A stretch of 64,000 nt of DNA, taken from assembly GCA_018136815.1 (NCBI GenBank), contig CM030937.1:1538253-1602252 (forward strand), given 5' to 3'. Below the pieces are notes generated by a model. The model was given only the letters and a program-made list of their open reading frames with translations. It ran no database searches and was not told where the DNA came from. The DNA comes from Isochrysis galbana (Eukaryota; Haptophyta; Isochrysidales; Isochrysidaceae). Positions 62,801 to 64,000 of the stretch are shown here, piece after piece (within the stretch, counting starts at the first letter, position 1; each line of letters opens with the position of its first letter). The position numbers and the translations under genes were made by a program.

Positions 62801-64000
62801 ACCTCCTCCGCCCTCTCCGCCGCCGTCACCTCCTCCGCCCTCTCCGCCGCCGTCATCGCCTCCATTGCCTTCTCCGCCTCCGCCCTCTCCGCCGCCGTCA
62901 TCGCCTCCATTGCCTTCTCCGCCTCCGCCCTCTCCGCCGCCGTCACCTCCTCCACCATCTCTGCCGCCGTCACTTCCGCCGCCCTCTCCGCCGCCATCAA
63001 CTCCTCCGCCCTCTCCGCCGCCGTCATCCCCTCCATTGCCTTCTCCGCCTCCGCCCTCTCCGCCGCCGTCACCGCCTCCATTGCCTTCTCCGCCTCCGCC
63101 CTCTCCGCCGCCGTCATCGCCTCCACCATATCCGCCGCCGTCACTTCCTCCGCCCTCTCCGCCGCCGTCACCTCCTCCGCCCTCTCCGCCGCCGTCACCT
63201 CCTCCGCCCTCTCCGCCGCCGTCACTTCCTCCGCCCTCTCAACCGCCGTCATCCCCTCCATTGCCTTCTCCGCCTCCGCCCTCTCCGCCGCCGTCACCTC
63301 CTCCGCCCTCTCAACCGCCGTCATCCCCTCCATTTCCTTCTCCGCCTCCGCCATCTCCGCCGCCGTCATCGCCTCCATTGCCTAGTCCGCCTCCGCCATC
63401 TCCGCCGCCGCCATCGCCTCCATTGCCTTCTCCGCCGCCGTCACATCCTCCACCCTCTCCGCCGCCGTCACCTCCTCCGCCCTCTCCGCCGCCGTCACCT
63501 CCTCCGCCGTCTCTGCCGCCGTCACCTCCTCCGCCCTATTTGCCGCCGTCATCCCCTCCATTGCCTTCTCCGCCTCCGCCCTCTCCACCACCGTCATCGC
63601 CTCCATTGCCTTCTCCGCCTCCGCCCTCTCCACCGCCGTCATCGCCTCCATTGCCTTCTCCGCCTCCGCCCTCTCCACCGCCGTCATCGCCTCCGTTGCC
63701 TTCTCCGCCTCCGCCCTCTCCGCCGCCGTCGCCTCCTCCACCATCTCCACCGCCGTCACTTCCTCCACCATATCCGCCGCCGTCACTTCCTCCGCCCTCT
63801 CCGCCGCCGTCACCTCCTCCGCCGTCTCCGCCGCCGTCACCTCCTCCGCCCTCTCCGCCGCCGTCACCTCCTCCGCCCTCTCCGCCGCCGTCACCTCCTC
63901 CGCCCTATTTGCCGCCGTCATCCCCTCCGCCCTCTCTACCGCCGTCACCGCCTCCATTGCCTTCTCCGCCTCCGCCCTCTCCGCCGCCGTCATCGCCTCC
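59870..64000 (-). repeat. Minisatellite with 27- and 45-bp units and 1,704-bp higher-order period
   Basis: The whole segment is built from two units. On the minus strand they encode AEEVTAAER (27 bp) and AEAEKAMEAMTAAER (45 bp), with minor variants (ADMVEAM, ANRAEEVT, AVERAEGM). All units are multiples of three, so minus frames are open for 616, 566 and at least 203 codons, broken only by a TAG at 61678-61680 and again at 63379-63381. Those two stops sit in identical context about 1.7 kb apart, showing a higher-order duplication. The repeat continues past the window edge. If coding, the product would be a very long, highly charged helical protein. The plus strand is also open (59567-61681), so openness alone does not prove coding. 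Confidence 0.85.

Overview
The window is nuclear DNA from a single-celled eukaryotic alga with a secondary plastid, most likely a haptophyte; the clade is inferred. The evidence is: GT-AG spliceosomal introns of 81-552 bp; an N-terminus on a carotenoid-isomerase-like enzyme that looks like a signal peptide followed by a transit peptide, with an ASGF cleavage-like motif; an animal-type urea transporter; a hybrid membrane sensor histidine kinase with rhodopsin-like features; and dense interspersed repeats, microsatellites and retroelement debris. There are no operons and no prokaryotic signals.

Thirteen protein genes can be supported. In order: urea transporter (158-1849, -); DUF1499-like secreted or plastid protein (8066-8935, -); ribosomal protein eL32 (9249-10058, +, three exons); full-length ABCA transporter (13484-19374, -, three exons); 2OG-Fe(II)-oxygenase-like orphan (21382-22425, +); TFIIIB subunit BDP1 (24051-26113, -); NUDT22-type Nudix hydrolase (29449-30504, -); an unidentified, probably mitochondrial protein (34852-35923, +); an unidentified protein (36902-37621, +); NFKBIL1-like protein with a RanBP2 zinc finger (41261-42931, -); carotenoid-isomerase-like FAD oxidoreductase (43248-45283, -); TFIIE alpha (47694-49526, +); and rhodopsin-like hybrid histidine kinase (53996-57680, +, seven exons). 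From about 59.8 kb to the end is a GC-rich minisatellite with units in multiples of three bases and a 1,704-bp higher-order period.

The DNA between genes is mostly repeats: decayed Ty3/gypsy pol fragments (5 kb, 31-33 kb, 39-40 kb); non-LTR retrotransposon pieces (11 kb, 20.5-21.4 kb, 51 kb, plus about seven dispersed 3' ends that finish in a T-run); a tRNA/SINE-sized repeat pair (46.5 and 50.2 kb); and many two-copy modules. The most unusual repeats end in a short perfect or near-perfect palindrome whose inner bases differ between copies but change on both arms together. There are at least a dozen such sites. There are also compact arrays of many short hairpins (27.7-27.9, 28.8-29.1 and 30.8-30.95 kb).

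The genes do not form a pathway. They cover transport (urea, ABCA lipid type), translation, Pol II and Pol III initiation (TFIIE alpha, BDP1), plastid pigment or redox chemistry, nucleotide-sugar clean-up and membrane signalling. The sensor kinase and the covarying hairpins are the two items most worth following up.
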